From assembly GCF_001613805.1 (NCBI RefSeq), contig NZ_LPVY01000021.1, positions 372,001-436,000 of the forward strand: DNA of 64,000 nucleotides. The letters are read 5' to 3'. This document shows positions 45,895 to 54,900 of the stretch, piece by piece. Within the stretch, counting starts at the first letter, position 1; each line of letters opens with the position of its first letter. The DNA comes from Thalassospira lucentensis (GTDB taxonomy: Bacteria > Pseudomonadota > Alphaproteobacteria > Rhodospirillales > Thalassospiraceae). The notes beneath the pieces are model-generated. The model saw only the letters and a program-made list of their open reading frames with translations, was not told the origin of the DNA and searched no databases. The translations under genes were made by a program, and so were the position numbers.

Positions 45895-46164
45895 CTAATT
45901 CGGCAGGCCAATAAAGTGATCGACCATTCGTCCCATGAATTCGGTCATTTCCGTCATCATGAACGGCAAAAGCACCAGCAGCGCGATAAAAATCACGAGG
46001 ATTTTGGGTACAAAAGTCAGGGTCATTTCCTGGATTTGGGTCAAAGCCTGAAACAGCGCGATAACCAAACCAACCCCCAATGCAATCAGCATCAAGGGTG
46101 TACTGACCTTCAGAAGAGTCCATACGGCATCATAGGCCACGTCCATGATTTCCGCTTGATCCAT
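45895..46164 (-). CDS. fliQ: Flagellar export protein FliQ
   Basis: FliQ (89 residues) has two membrane helices (LMLIALGVGLVIALFQALTQ and PKILVIFIALLVLLPFMMTE) separated by the conserved IQEMTLTFVPK loop, and is part of the FliPQR export channel. A transcription terminator lies between fliE and fliQ, so the fliQ-fliR-flhB part may depend on readthrough. Confidence 0.96.
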   Translation of the reverse strand: MDQAEIMDVAYDAVWTLLKVSTPLMLIALGVGLVIALFQALTQIQEMTLTFVPKILVIFIALLVLLPFMMTEMTEFMGRMVDHFIGLPN

Positions 46165-46270
46165 CTGGTCTTCCTGCCTCGTCTTCCGTCACGTTACATC
46201 ATTCATACAGGATAAGACCGGTGATGGGCCATGATTTCCTGCAATTTCAATTCGGTCGCCGCAAAAACAA

Positions 46271-46293
46271 AAAACCGCACGAATATCGTGCGG
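46271..46293 (-). terminator. Terminator between fliE and fliQ
   Basis: CCGCACGA-ATA-TCGTGCGG (46275-46293) with a T-rich run on the minus strand (TTTTTTG), 38 bases after the fliE stop. It would cap flgB-flgC-fliE transcripts and reduce readthrough into fliQ-fliR-flhB. Confidence 0.85.
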
Positions 46294-46330
46294 CTTGTCC
46301 AAAACATCCATCTGACAATTCAATCAACCG

Positions 46331-46657
46331 TCAGATCGGCATGCTCAATACACTCTGATAGGCTTCAACGGCCTTGTCACGAACACTGACCACAGTACGA
46401 AGCGTGACTTCGGCGGCCGAAACAGCGGTCACCACTTCATGTAGTTCTGCGTCACCAACGATGGCCTTCTGGGTCATCTGTTCGCTGTTCACCATGGTTG
46501 CACGGGCATCAATTGCCGCCCCCTTCACCATGTCGGCAAAACTTTCCCCCGGGTTGACGGTCTGACCGTTACCGCCAACACGCTCGGCCACGCTCGCGGT
46601 TTTACCGCTTGCAGCGTTACGGTAGGCAGAAATGGCATCGTTGAAACTGGCAACCAT
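46331..46657 (-). CDS. fliE: Flagellar basal-body protein FliE
   Basis: FliE (108 residues) joins the MS ring to the rod and is among the first exported subunits. It has the FliE layout: a helical N-terminus (MVASFNDAISAYRNAAS), GESFADMVKGAAIDARATM, and the C-terminal conserved VTAVSAAEVTLRTVVSVRDK with a QSVLSMPI end. It follows flgC by 47 bases and is followed by a terminator. Confidence 0.95.
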   Translation of the reverse strand: MVASFNDAISAYRNAASGKTASVAERVGGNGQTVNPGESFADMVKGAAIDARATMVNSEQMTQKAIVGDAELHEVVTAVSAAEVTLRTVVSVRDKAVEAYQSVLSMPI

Positions 46658-46704
46658 CGGTTCGTATCCTTAAAGCGGCGTTCGCAGACCTGATATTTTG
46701 TGAC

Positions 46705-47112
46705 TTACTGCAGAATATCAAGGGTCTTTAGCAGCATGCTGCGCGAAGACTGTATCACATTGAGGTTGGCTTCATAACTTCTCTGTGCTTCGCGCAAATC
46801 CATCATTTCGACCAGCGTTTCAACATTCGGGGTCTGAACATAACCCTGATCATTGGCGGCCGGATGGCTCGGTTCGTATTTCATACCAAAATCGGACTTG
46901 TCCGTCATGACTTTATTGACCTTGACCAGCTCGACGCCGATTTCGCGATCCATCACATTCTTGAAAGTCAGCAGCTTGCGGCGATACGGGTCCTGCCCCT
47001 GTGCGGTCGGAAGGCTGTCTGCGTTGGCAACGTTTTCAGCCGCGATACGAAGTCGGGTACCCTGTGCACGCATGCCGGCAGCGGAAATTTTAAAAGCTTT
47101 GTAAAGTTCCAT
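46705..47112 (-). CDS. flgC: Flagellar rod protein FlgC
   Basis: FlgC (135 residues) is a proximal rod protein. The conserved N-terminal rod motif (FKISAAGMRAQGTRLRIAAE, with NVANADS) and the C-terminal motif (DLREAQRSYEANLNVIQSSR) are intact. It follows flgB by 24 bases and precedes fliE. Confidence 0.97.
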   Translation of the reverse strand: MELYKAFKISAAGMRAQGTRLRIAAENVANADSLPTAQGQDPYRRKLLTFKNVMDREIGVELVKVNKVMTDKSDFGMKYEPSHPAANDQGYVQTPNVETLVEMMDLREAQRSYEANLNVIQSSRSMLLKTLDILQ

Positions 47113-47136
47113 GATCGCTTATTCCTTCAACGCTGC

Positions 47137-47538
47137 TTATGCGCGGCCCAAAGCCGAAATCATCATTGACTTATGCTTGGCATAAAGTCGGGTCATGGTC
47201 TGATAATCGACCTGGTTTTCGTTCATCTTGACCATCTGCTCTTCAAGGATGACTGCGTTTTTGCCGGGCGCGACCTCATAGTTCTTGCGCACTTCCTCGT
47301 CCTTGAAGTTCTGCGGTTTGTGCAGGCCCTGACTGTGACCCGGTGCGGTTGCCTGCATCGCCAGAATGAACTGGCGGTCGCGACCGATGGTCTTCGGGTC
47401 GAATTCTTTAAGGTCGTTGGCGCGGTAATTCGGCGTATCGGAGTTGGCAATATTCTGCGCGATGACTTCCTGACGCTGCGTCAGCCAATCCATCTTTTCT
47501 TTCAGATTGGCGAACATGCCAAGTTTGCCGATATCCAT
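47137..47538 (-). CDS. flgB: Flagellar rod protein FlgB
   Basis: FlgB (133 residues) is the most proximal rod subunit. It contains the rod-family start WLTQRQEVIAQNIANSDTPN and a C-terminal part DYQTMTRLYAKHKSMMISAL. It heads the operon flgB-flgC-fliE-fliQ-fliR-flhB; a sigma-54-like promoter lies 132 bases upstream. Confidence 0.95.
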   Translation of the reverse strand: MDIGKLGMFANLKEKMDWLTQRQEVIAQNIANSDTPNYRANDLKEFDPKTIGRDRQFILAMQATAPGHSQGLHKPQNFKDEEVRKNYEVAPGKNAVILEEQMVKMNENQVDYQTMTRLYAKHKSMMISALGRA

Positions 47539-47669
47539 TGCCTGCTCCTGTTATCGCGACCCCAGTATTGGGCGGGCCGGTAAAGTCGAAGTTAACGCCG
47601 TGCCCGGATCGGGCCCCAGATCTCGCGAAAGGTGATTTTTGCCGCCCGGCTCGATCCTGAAAACTACGT

Positions 47670-47685
47670 TGCATGAGGCGTGCCA
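47670..47685 (-). promoter_or_regulatory. Sigma-54 promoter of the flgB operon
   Basis: On the minus strand TGGCACGCCTCATGCA matches the -24/-12 consensus TGGCACG-N4-TTGCW except for one base of the -12 box, with correct GG-N10-GC spacing, 132 bases upstream of flgB. Confidence 0.7.
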
Positions 47686-47819
47686 AAAGCCGGAAAAGCG
47701 TTAAATTACAATGCCGGGCCGGGTTACTATCGGTGGCACTGGACCGCGACGGACAAAGCGGGCATATTGTGTCGCGTCTGGCGAATTTCTTTCGCCATCT
47801 ATCGAAACCGGGACATTTC

Positions 47820-48098
47820 ATGCTCTATCTCACACGAAAAGTTGGCGACTCCGTTGTTATTGACGACAACATCGAAGTTACCGTCGTTGAGGTTCGCGGC
47901 AAAACCGTGAAGCTGGGCTTCACCTTTCCCGAAGATGTGCAGGTCCTGCGGCGCGAACTTTATGATCGCATTCAGGAAGAAAACCGTTCGGCTGCGGCCA
48001 GTGCGGATCTTGTGCGTCAGTTGGGGCAGGTGGCCAATGCGGTTGCCGACAATATGAAAAACAGTCCTGACGCCGACAAAGACGACGGTAAAGACTGA
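47820..48098 (+). CDS. csrA: RNA-binding regulator CsrA
   Basis: CsrA (92 residues) is a dimeric RNA-binding protein that blocks translation or alters mRNA stability, often repressing flagellin genes. The core is canonical (MLYLTRKVGDSVVIDDNIEV, then GKTVKLGFTFPEDVQVLRRE), with a longer charged tail (residues 60-92) than the 61-residue E. coli protein. It lies in the divergent gap after flgB, upstream of flhX. Confidence 0.94.
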   Translation: MLYLTRKVGDSVVIDDNIEVTVVEVRGKTVKLGFTFPEDVQVLRRELYDRIQEENRSAAASADLVRQLGQVANAVADNMKNSPDADKDDGKD

Positions 48099-48374
48099 TT
48101 TTTCGGTCGCGCAATCACCGGCATGGGCCGAGGATGCAAGACCACCGACATACGACAGGCAATCTCGTCATCCTCCTGGCAGGTAGCCGGGATATTGACC
48201 CCATCTGTCGGATTTGCATGTGCCGGCCCCTACCTGCTCCGTTACAGCATCATCAACATTCTGACCGGTTGCAGGTGACGGCAACGATTTGTTGACCATC
48301 TTCTGGCTATGGTCGAGGCTTGTGAAGGGCGATAGAGCCGCACAAAACGCGGGAACTTGACGAGATGGGCAAGA

Positions 48375-48803
48375 ATGACCGGTAACCGACCCAAGGTCGA
48401 CATCACCGATCCGCGCGAAATCCGCACGGAAAATCTTGCCGCGCCCGGTTCCAACGACCAAAAAGCCGTGGCGTTAAGCTATGCCCATGGCAGGGATAAC
48501 GCGCCGATATTAAGCGCGAAGGGCGAAGGCAGTGTTGCGGAACAGATATTGCAACTCGCTTTTGCCAACGGGATCAAAGTCCGCAAAGACAGCGATCTTG
48601 CAGAAATTCTGATGGCTGTGGACGTCGATAGCGAGATACCGCTCGAAGCGTTCGCTGCCGTCGCCGAGATTCTGAACTATATATACCGTATCAACCGGAT
48701 TTACGGTGATCCGGCGAAGAAACGACCGACAACGTCGAATATCGACCAAGTGTCGGCAAACAGTTTTGCAGATCGCAACCGGGAAGATCCAAATGAGCCC
48801 TGA
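48375..48803 (+). CDS. flhX: FlhX: orphan FlhB C-terminal-domain protein
   Basis: A 142-residue protein resembling the cytoplasmic C-terminal domain of FlhB (KAVALSYAHGRDNAPILSAK, then EILMAVDVDSEIPLEAFAAV) but with no membrane helices. The autocleavage NPTH motif is absent, as its sequence starts after that point. Such FlhX proteins accompany FlhB in many alphaproteobacteria and can interact with the export gate. The start is probably the ATG at 48375, though the ribosome-binding site is weak. It overlaps the next gene by 11 bases. Confidence 0.82.
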   Translation: MTGNRPKVDITDPREIRTENLAAPGSNDQKAVALSYAHGRDNAPILSAKGEGSVAEQILQLAFANGIKVRKDSDLAEILMAVDVDSEIPLEAFAAVAEILNYIYRINRIYGDPAKKRPTTSNIDQVSANSFADRNREDPNEP

Positions 48804-49131
48804 ACAATTCAAACCCGATCAGTTCAAAAAAGATCTCAAGCGTGTTTTATCCCTGATCACGGCCAGTCAGCGATTTGTCGATGACGGCAAAGTGGTCGAG
48901 CTGAATACACTGGAAACCAAAATTTCCGATCTGTGTGTGCAGGCACGTGCCATGAATGGTGAACAGCGCCGCGAGGTCGCACCACTTCTGGCGGCTCTGA
49001 CCGACGATCTGGCACGTCTCGAAACCACGATGCACAAGGAATATTCCGAACTGCAACGCCAGTTGCGCGGTCTTAGCAATAACGCACAGGCAACCAATGC
49101 CTATGCGCATGCAGCCCGGACCACCCGCTGA
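48793..49131 (+). CDS. Unknown helical protein between flhX and fliO
   Basis: A 112-residue, wholly helical protein with coiled-coil character (LITASQRFVDDGKVVELNTL, RLETTMHKEYSELQRQLRGL). I do not recognise the family. Its 11-base overlap with flhX and place before fliO suggest a flagellar role, perhaps an export chaperone of FlgN or FliT type, but that is inference from position and helicity alone. Confidence 0.6.
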   Translation: MSPEQFKPDQFKKDLKRVLSLITASQRFVDDGKVVELNTLETKISDLCVQARAMNGEQRREVAPLLAALTDDLARLETTMHKEYSELQRQLRGLSNNAQATNAYAHAARTTR

Positions 49132-49178
49132 GCAAGTTCCGTCACACCGTTTTGCGGCGCAACGCCGGATCGCGAAAT

Positions 49179-49194
49179 CGGATGGTGGCTTGCC
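49179..49194 (+). promoter_or_regulatory. Weak sigma-54-like site before fliO
   Basis: CGGATGGTGGCTTGCC has GG and TTGC at the correct spacing of a -24/-12 promoter but a poor -24 box. It lies 87 bases before fliO in the only sizeable gap of this operon. Confidence 0.25.
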
Positions 49195-49280
49195 TGTATC
49201 GCCTGTGCACGGTAAACAGAACGGGGTCCGGATCATAAAACCGGGCAACATCACAGGTCCGTCGCGGGGAAGGTAACCTG

Positions 49281-49643
49281 ATGGAATTTAGCGCTTATTT
49301 CCGGTTTGTGGCTGCCCTTGTCTTTGTCTTGGGCATGATCGGGGTTTTAGCGCTGGTTGCACGGCGTTTTATTCCCGGCGCGCGAAACATCAATCGCCGC
49401 AATAAGGAACGCCGACTTTCAATCGTCGAAGTCGTTCCGGTTGATACCAAACGTCGACTGGTTCTTTTCAAACGTGACGATACGGAACATCTGGTTTTGT
49501 TGGGCCCTGCCGGCGATTGCGTGATAGAGCGCAATATCGGCACACATTTTTCCGAAGTACTTGGTAACGATATGCGCATTCACGGCGATGATGGCCTCTC
49601 CGAAGAAACACCGCTTTCGACCACCGGGAAACAACCCGCATGA
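49281..49643 (+). CDS. fliO: Flagellar export accessory FliO
   Basis: A 120-residue FliO: one N-terminal membrane helix (FVAALVFVLGMIGVLALVAR) followed by a small cytoplasmic beta-domain (SIVEVVPVDTKRRLVLFKRD, then EHLVLLGP). FliO helps assemble the FliP ring. It overlaps fliP by four bases (ATGA), pointing to coupled translation. Its start follows GGGGAAGG. Confidence 0.9.
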   Translation: MEFSAYFRFVAALVFVLGMIGVLALVARRFIPGARNINRRNKERRLSIVEVVPVDTKRRLVLFKRDDTEHLVLLGPAGDCVIERNIGTHFSEVLGNDMRIHGDDGLSEETPLSTTGKQPA

Positions 49644-50464
49644 GCATCGCGCCCGCTTCACATTCCCGACAAGAACAGGTCAGGCATAAACAAACCGCGC
49701 ACAATGGTAACGTGCCGCGCTGGTTGGTACTATCGGCTGTGTGGTCGCTGGTACCACTGATCGCTATCGGATTTGGCGGCGACACTGTCCATGCCCAAAC
49801 ATTCAATTTCGATCTTGGCGAAGGACCCGGCGTGACTTCATCGGGTCGGATGATCCAGCTTATTGGCCTGATCACGGTACTGAGCCTTGCCCCTGCCATC
49901 CTGATGATGGTTACGTCCTTTACCCGGATTGTTGTGGTACTCAGCCTGCTGCGCACCGCCCTTGGCATTCAGCAATCACCGCCCAACCAGGTCATGGTCA
50001 GTCTGGCGCTGTTTCTGACATTGTTCATTATGATGCCAACGATGGAACGCGTTTGGGACGAAGGCCTGCAGCCGATGATCAACGGTGATATCGACGAATT
50101 CGAAGGCATGGAAAGATCCGTCAGACCGGTTCATGATTTCATGATGACGCAGGTGCGCGACCGCGATCTTGAGCTGTTCGTTAATCTTGCCAATGTCGAG
50201 GTAACCGGCCCGGAAACCATCCCGCTGCGCGCACTGATCCCAGCCTTCATGATCAGCGAATTGCGCCGTGCGTTTGAAATCGGCTTTCTGCTGTTTATCC
50301 CGTTCCTGATCATCGACATGGTGGTTGCCAGTATCCTGATGTCAATGGGTATGATGATGTTGCCACCGGTGATCATCTCGTTGCCATTCAAACTGATTTT
50401 CTTTGTGATGGTCGATGGATGGTATCTGATATCCGGATCGCTGGTAGAGAGTTTCGGCGGTTAG
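49640..50464 (+). CDS. fliP: Flagellar export protein FliP
   Basis: FliP (274 residues) builds the core ring of the flagellar export channel. It has a cleavable signal-like N-terminal helix (WLVLSAVWSLVPLIAIGFGG, near VHAQ) and the conserved run MMVTSFTRIVVVLSLLRTAL, with VTSFTRIV diagnostic for the family, plus LRALIPAFMISELRRAFEIG. It is followed by a bidirectional terminator. FliQ and FliR lie about 4 kb away on the other strand. Confidence 0.97.
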   Translation: MSIAPASHSRQEQVRHKQTAHNGNVPRWLVLSAVWSLVPLIAIGFGGDTVHAQTFNFDLGEGPGVTSSGRMIQLIGLITVLSLAPAILMMVTSFTRIVVVLSLLRTALGIQQSPPNQVMVSLALFLTLFIMMPTMERVWDEGLQPMINGDIDEFEGMERSVRPVHDFMMTQVRDRDLELFVNLANVEVTGPETIPLRALIPAFMISELRRAFEIGFLLFIPFLIIDMVVASILMSMGMMMLPPVIISLPFKLIFFVMVDGWYLISGSLVESFGG

Positions 50465-50490
50465 CGACCTTTAGCGCAAACTCCAAAAAT

Positions 50491-50522
50491 AAAAGCCGCC
50501 TTGCATAAGCAGGCGGCTTTTC
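50491..50522. terminator. Bidirectional terminator after fliP and the Sel1 gene
   Basis: AAAAGCCGCCT / AGGCGGCTTTT (50491-50501 and 50511-50521), with A/T tails on both sides, between the convergent fliP and Sel1-repeat genes. Confidence 0.9.
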
Positions 50523-50542
50523 TGATTATCACGGCTTTCAGG

Positions 50543-51904
50543 TCAGACTGGCCTTCTACCCGTCTTGAAAACATTCTTTTCAAGCGGCTTCAGGCCAAAG
50601 CCGCCACGACGTGGTGCAGGATTATCCGCAACATAACGATCGGCCTGCTGGCGTTCACGGTCATTCATACGTGCCCGCACAGCTTCCATTTCTCGGTATG
50701 CCTGGCTTCCCGCCGACGGCGCTGACATCCTGAGCCAGTAATAGGCCATGATATTGTCCTGATCGACCCCGCTACCAATCGCGTAAAGCCGTCCCAGGGC
50801 AGCCTGTCCATTGGCTGATCCCTTACGCGCCGCCCGTTCATACCAGCTTGCTGAACGGACCATATCAACCGGCACGCCAAGGCCATGTTCATACATCACA
50901 CCAATCAGGTGATATCCGCCCGGATGGCTGAGTTCGGCCAAATCCATCGCAAGATCGAGTGCCGCAGCATAATCGGGTTCGCGATGCGCAACACCAAAGA
51001 TCAGAATTTGCGTCATCTGGTATTTGGCAGAAATATCGCCCTGATCACACGCATTCATCAACATTGTCCAGCCGCGGTTAAACAGCTTCAAATCGGATGA
51101 ATGGCAGAAATACATTGCCAGATTGGCCTGGGCATAGGTATCGCCCTCGTTCGCTGCCATTTCAAACCAGCTGATGCTTTCGGCAATATTGCGTTCTGCC
51201 CCCAAGCCAACACCAAGGGCATAGCCAAGAGCAGATGCCGCTTCGACACTGCCGGCACGGGCCGCGCGCAGATTATATTCAAACGATTTTGACGGATCGC
51301 GTTTTACACCGCGCCCTTCAAGGTAAAGATAGGCAAGTACACTGGCAGCAGAGGGATCATTCGCTTCGCTCGCGCGGCGCAGATATTCCACCGCCATCTC
51401 GTCGCTCTGATCCACGCCCCATCCATTGAGGTAACACACCCCAAGGTTATAAAGGGCTGCGATTGATCCGTTTTCAGATGCCTGCTCAAACCATTCGGCC
51501 GCAGTTTCCGGGTTTTCCGGCACCCCCAGCCCCTTGGCATATAGATAGCCGAGATTGTTGGCCGAAATACCTTCGCCGCCGAGTGCCTCTTCGCGGAACC
51601 AGTAGGCTGCCTCGCGGTACCACTGATCACCTTCGCCCTGATCCTCGGCAACACCGATCCCCTTGGAACGCATGAAGCCATAGCAGATGGCAGCAAAGGC
51701 TCGGCTTTGACGGTGAATCTGGTCAAGTATCTTGCGCGTGGCGCCCTCATCCCGCGGCATGCCAACGCCACGAAAATGCCTGAGCGCAAGCGAAAGCTGC
51801 GCGAAGATATCACGCTCAACCTTCGCCTCATCGTAATAGACCATTTTAAGTGCACGATCCATCACAGCACTGCTTCCACCAATAGAAAAAGACTGAATTT
51901 TCAC
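50543..51904 (-). CDS. Sel1-repeat protein at the end of the stator operon
   Basis: A 453-residue protein made of about eight Sel1-like (36-residue, TPR-related) repeats with the pattern GYLYAKGLGVPENPETAAEW, GVCYLNGWGVDQSDEMAVEY and LAYLYLEGRGVKRDPSKSFE. No clear signal peptide is seen, so it is probably cytoplasmic. It lies 43 bases downstream of the 1174-residue TPR protein and is read in the same direction, so likely is the last gene of the flagellar stator operon. Sel1 proteins act as assembly scaffolds; a role in motor assembly is only inferred from position. Confidence 0.82.
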   Translation of the reverse strand: MKIQSFSIGGSSAVMDRALKMVYYDEAKVERDIFAQLSLALRHFRGVGMPRDEGATRKILDQIHRQSRAFAAICYGFMRSKGIGVAEDQGEGDQWYREAAYWFREEALGGEGISANNLGYLYAKGLGVPENPETAAEWFEQASENGSIAALYNLGVCYLNGWGVDQSDEMAVEYLRRASEANDPSAASVLAYLYLEGRGVKRDPSKSFEYNLRAARAGSVEAASALGYALGVGLGAERNIAESISWFEMAANEGDTYAQANLAMYFCHSSDLKLFNRGWTMLMNACDQGDISAKYQMTQILIFGVAHREPDYAAALDLAMDLAELSHPGGYHLIGVMYEHGLGVPVDMVRSASWYERAARKGSANGQAALGRLYAIGSGVDQDNIMAYYWLRMSAPSAGSQAYREMEAVRARMNDRERQQADRYVADNPAPRRGGFGLKPLEKNVFKTGRRPV

Positions 51905-51947
51905 ACCTTAAAGGCGCACCAATCCAATCAAAACATAAATATGACTG

Positions 51948-54900
51948 TTAGTTTATAGCACTAAGCTGCGACTTTTCCAACTGATCACGATAATTGCCCA
52001 AAAATCCCTGGAAACTCTCGACCTCGTCAACCTTGCTTGCAAGGGTCCGGTAGTCGATCAAACCTTGAGACGGACTCGACGTGATCAGACTAAATGCTTC
52101 GGCATAAGGGCTTTGCGCCATGACAATGCCATAGCGGCGTTTGAGCATATTAAGCGTTCGTTCCTGCCCGCCCATCGCAAGATTAACTGCCCAGTTCAGG
52201 ACATAGCGAGCACGTTCGTCGCCAAAATTCTCGATCATATTGCCCTGATCTTCACCAACGAGACGCTGGAAGGTTTCGGCCGCCGAGAGATAATCACGGG
52301 TGTCCCGGTAATATTCCACACGCAGCAATTCCGCATCCTTCGAAAGATCGCCTTCAAGGGATGCCATGGCTTCGGGACCGCGATCAGTATCAAGCAAGGC
52401 ACGTGCGCGCAGATGCCGGCGTTGCGTTTCCAGCTCGTCAGACATGCCAGCCACCTCGCTGTTATCAAGCACGCGAATGGTTTCTTCGGGCTTACTGTCA
52501 AGCAGATACACCAGCGCCAGTCTGGCCCCGACACGCGCCTTTTCCGTGCCGTTCAGGCGGAAATCAACCTGATGTTCCAAAAGGGTTTCAGCCCGGTCAA
52601 ACAATTCAACATCCACCATACGGTCGGCCAGCCGACGGATCAGTTCATCACCCTTTTCACCCGCCGGTGTCAGTTCGCGGAACTCGTCATACAGTGCAAC
52701 CGCCTTGATAGCTGAAATATTGTTGATCTCGTCACCAAGATAAATCGATTCGAACGTGTCATGCATCATGTCGGTAACTTCTGTCGCCGATGGACTATTG
52801 GGGAAGAAAATTGCCGCCTGACGCAAGGTATTCAACCCTTCGCGATATTGCTTGTTTTTGATCTGCAATTCGCCCAAACGGCGCAACAGCGCCATTTCGA
52901 AGCCATCCCCGCGCCACGCAAAGCGCAGCTTTTCCAGTTGCTCGATGGCGTCATCAAGGGTCAAACGTTCAAGACGCATCAAAAGTTCGGTGCGATCAAA
53001 AATGGCATGCGCGCGTGCCTTGCGATTGTCGCCTTCGGCAACCTCGTCCCAGGTAGCGACGGCCTGCTCGAACTCGCCGGCTTCTTCTTCAAAGATGCCT
53101 TTCAGATATTCGACATCCTTTATCTTGTTTTCACCAAGCCCCTTGGCCACAAGCATTTTTTCGATCAGGTCCATGCCTGCTTCGGGATTGCCGACGATCA
53201 GAGCCTGTTCCGCAGCAAGTGGCCCCAGTCGCGACAGCAGTTCCGGCGGATAATTATCAAGAATATGCACGCTTTCAAGAAGGTCCCGCGCACCATCGTT
53301 CGGTCGACCGCGTGCGGCCGATGTGACCGCTCGCCACAATTGCATTTCGGGAATGGCGGGAAGGCGATCGTCCTCCAGCAGACGAGCTGCCTCATCATAT
53401 TCTCGATCAAGGAATTTGATCGCCGCCTTGAGGGCGCGGAATTGCAGTTTCTGTGCGATCAGCGGGTCGTCATCTTCCATGGTCGAAGCAACCGCATCGG
53501 CTTCGGGGCCCAACCCGTTGGCCATGTAATATTGCGCGAGTTCAAGGCGGGCCTTGTTGCGGTGTTCGTCACCGCTTTGCGCCAGTTCCCGACGCAATTG
53601 ATGGATCGCCTTGTTGTAATTATCAAGACCACCGCGACGCCAGTCATCAAGCTCGAAAATCAGACCTTCGCGGCCCTCTCCCGCACGGGCACGCACACCG
53701 GTCGCAGAAGCCAGTAGACGGGCACCTTCCGGCGAAATGTTCAAACCATCCGCCGCCGTCACCACAACAGCCTGACCATCATCGCGATTGGTAACTTGGA
53801 CGGTTTCGTTGACCGGAGCAACAACCACCCCTTGGACGGACGGCAGAACTTCGAAATCGGGATAGCGCAATGCTGTCTCGATACCGTAACCCATCTCGCG
53901 GGTTGGCACGACACGCAGCGAATCACCGACTTCCGGATCTTCGATTGGAATTGTCGGGCTGATATTGATCAGCGGCACGACAAGACGGGCACGTGTTTGA
54001 TTATCCAGTTCGATGGACGGGCCTAACCGTTCTATCGGCTGCATGGTTCCTTGCTGAAGGGTGACGTTCCAGTCGCCGTTTTCAGAAGGTGTGGTGTAAA
54101 GCCCAATCCCTTCCGGGATGGTCATGCGCAACACCGTCGCATAGGGGCTGTCGATCTGCTCTATAACCCCGACGATTTGGGCTGCATCCTGACGCACGGC
54201 ATCAAGATCAAGATTTGCCCGCACATCAAACACCATCCACAGGAAACCGGCACGCGACCAAATTGCGGCTCCACCCGGCTGCCCGAACGGGAAGCCAAGT
54301 GTAAGTCTCGTCGGGTCCTGTGTCACCGTGACTTCCAAAGTCCCGATGCTTTCGCGCGCCGGTGCAACGGCCTCTGGTGAAACCGGGGTACCGGCCTGCT
54401 CCGAAAGTCCGCGTGCAATCGGGTCATCCGTTGGTGCGGTCGGCGAAGGTACCGATGCGCTTTCTGAAGCCGCGCCGGAACTCGGTGAACCAACGGATGA
54501 TGGTGCATCGGATGCAGTTTGGCTTGGTGATGGTGGTGCCGCAGGTGCCACCGGGGCAGATGGCGTCGGGGAGGCAGACCGGGTCGCCGTCGTTGTTCCG
54601 GGGCCTCCCGTATCGGCGGGATCACCCTGAACGCCCATCAAATCAACGACGACTTTGTTGCCGGACCTGAAATGCCTTAACGCGCGCGGCGGATTGGTCT
54701 CGATACCAACAGATAAGGGATCTGTTGCACTTTGGCGAAGCGTGACCCCTTCGGGTAAACGGCGTGTCACGCCAGTCGCATCAATACGGGCAGGACTGGT
54801 AAAGGCCAGTGTCTGGTTACCCTGATCACCATTTAACGCGTAGTCGGTACGATTGGGCCAATCAAAGACCAGTCGATAAAATGTTGGATGCCGCCCGACC

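Noticed and set aside
47741-47760. TGGCAC sequence upstream of csrA as a sigma-54 promoter
   Set aside because: The GC element falls one base too close to the GG (nine bases instead of ten) and there is no TTGC box.
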